From positions 1 through 5,885 of the forward strand of contig JBDROA010000032.1 of NCBI GenBank assembly GCA_043810615.1: a stretch of DNA of 5,885 bases, written 5' to 3'. The translations under genes and the position numbers were made by a program. Origin of the DNA: VGBK01 sp043810615. Its GTDB lineage: Bacteria; Actinomycetota; Acidimicrobiia; Spongiisociales; UBA11373. Positions 5,015 to 5,885 of the stretch are shown piece after piece. Each line of letters opens with the position of its first letter. The stretch's first letter is position 1. The notes under the pieces are model-generated. The model did not search any database, had not been told where the DNA came from, and worked only from the letters and a program-made list of their open reading frames with translations.

Positions 5015-5885
5015 TCAGTCTTCCCGGGCTTCCTCTTCGGTGATCCCCAGGAAACTCAAGTACCGGGAGGCGATCTCATCGGGGTTCCCCACTGCCAGCA
5101 CGCGGCCCTTGTCCATCCAAGCCAGGCGGTGGCAGAAGTGCCGCAGGCGCGACAGGCCGTGGGACACCATCACGATGGTCCCCGCGTCGGCCAGCAAATG
5201 CTGCATGGTCTCGGCGCTCTTCTTCTTGAAGGCCTGGTCCCCCACGGCGAACACCTCGTCGAGGATGAGGATCTGGGGCTTCCGCCGGATGGCCACGGCA
5301 AAGGCCAGGCGGGCGAACATGCCCGACGAGTAGGTGCTTGCCGGCCGGTCGATGGCGTCGCCCAACTCGGAGTACGCGACGATGTCGTCGAACATCGCAT
5401 CGATCTCGGACTTGTGGAGGCCGGCGGCCATCCCGCCCAGGTACACGTTGCGCCGGCCCGACAGCTTGCGGTTGAACCCGGCTCCCAAGGACAGCATCGT
5501 GGGCGCCTCGGCGCCGTACACCTCCACCTCCCCGGAGTCGGGGGGCAGGGTCCCGGCCAGCACCCGCAGCAAGGTGGTCTTCCCCGCCCCGTTCGACCCG
5601 ATTATCCCGAAGGCCTCCCCCTTGAAGATGCTCAGAGAGACGTCGTCCACCGCCAGCACCGGGGTCTCGTGCCGCCGCAGCGCGGCCAGGCCGTGGCGAC
5701 GCAGCGAGGGCCGGCGCTCGCTGAAGGGCCGGAACCTCACCGTCAGGTTCCGGGCCACGATCGCCGGCTCCGTGGAAGGCTCGCCCACCGCGGCGGGCAC
5801 GCTGGCAGCCCGCTCCTGGGCGGCGGCCTGGAGCCGGGCCGCCCGCCGGGCCTCGCGCTCTGCCTCCCGCTCCGCCCGCCGGGCC
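5015..5885 (-). CDS. Polysaccharide ABC exporter ATP-binding protein (Wzt/TagH type), 5' end outside window
   Basis: The visible 289 residues hold a complete ATPase domain. Counting from the GTG at 5800, Walker A is GSNGAGKTT (68-76), the ABC signature is YSSGM (157-161), Walker B is ILILDE (177-182) followed by VFAVGD, and the H-loop is VSHG (212-215). LSLGAGFNRKLSGRRNVYLGG between the Walker A and signature motifs is typical of ATPases exporting O-antigen, teichoic acid or other glycans. The protein ends soon after the ATPase domain, without the C-terminal carbohydrate-binding domain of some Wzt proteins. It should work with a membrane permease encoded outside the window. The frame has no stop from 5800 to the window edge, and its third codon positions are almost all G or C. 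The gene therefore probably begins farther upstream, with an Ala/Arg/Glu-rich N-terminal segment. GTG at 5800 is the alternative start. Confidence 0.9.
   Translation of the reverse strand, partial: ARRAEREAEREARRAARLQAAAQERAASVPAAVGEPSTEPAIVARNLTVRFRPFSERRPSLRRHGLAALRRHETPVLAVDDVSLSIFKGEAFGIIGSNGAGKTTLLRVLAGTLPPDSGEVEVYGAEAPTMLSLGAGFNRKLSGRRNVYLGGMAAGLHKSEIDAMFDDIVAYSELGDAIDRPASTYSSGMFARLAFAVAIRRKPQILILDEVFAVGDQAFKKKSAETMQHLLADAGTIVMVSHGLSRLRHFCHRLAWMDKGRVLAVGNPDEIASRYLSFLGITEEEARED

Overview
The window looks like chromosomal DNA of a high-GC bacterium, most probably an actinobacterium. The coding part is very GC-rich, with codon third positions almost all G or C. GTG starts are used and genes are packed with 1- to 4-base overlaps. 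The exact lineage cannot be told from the sequence alone.

Left edge (1 to about 239, plus strand): the last 37 codons of an IS3-family transposase, followed by a candidate insertion-sequence right end at about 209-239. Positions 240-602 hold no convincing gene. This stretch contains several GC-rich inverted repeats, two of which (549-579 and 458-481) could end transcription of the minus-strand operon.

Core (603-4936, minus strand, read right to left): a compact dTDP-L-rhamnose operon in the order rfbC (rmlC), rfbB (rmlB), rfbA (rmlA, long form), rfbD (rmlD), then a GT2-family glycosyltransferase that resembles rhamnosyltransferases. Adjacent genes overlap as TGATG (rfbC/rfbB), GTGA (rfbB/rfbA), GTGA (rfbA/rfbD) and ATGA (rfbD/glycosyltransferase), which suggests one transcript with coupled translation. 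RmlA activates glucose-1-phosphate to dTDP-glucose, RmlB dehydrates it, RmlC epimerises it and RmlD reduces it to dTDP-L-rhamnose. The glycosyltransferase probably transfers a sugar, plausibly rhamnose, to a cell-surface glycan.

Right edge (5015-5885, minus strand, upstream of rfbC): the ATP-binding subunit of a Wzt/TagH/RfbE-type polysaccharide ABC exporter. Its frame stays open to the window end through an Ala/Arg/Glu-rich segment, so its true start is probably outside. The set reads as part of a surface-polysaccharide locus covering nucleotide-sugar supply, transfer and export, with a transposon remnant at its downstream border. The biochemistry is well known. The less ordinary points are the long-form RmlA, the charged N-terminal extension of the exporter ATPase, and the structured non-coding DNA between the operon and the IS end.
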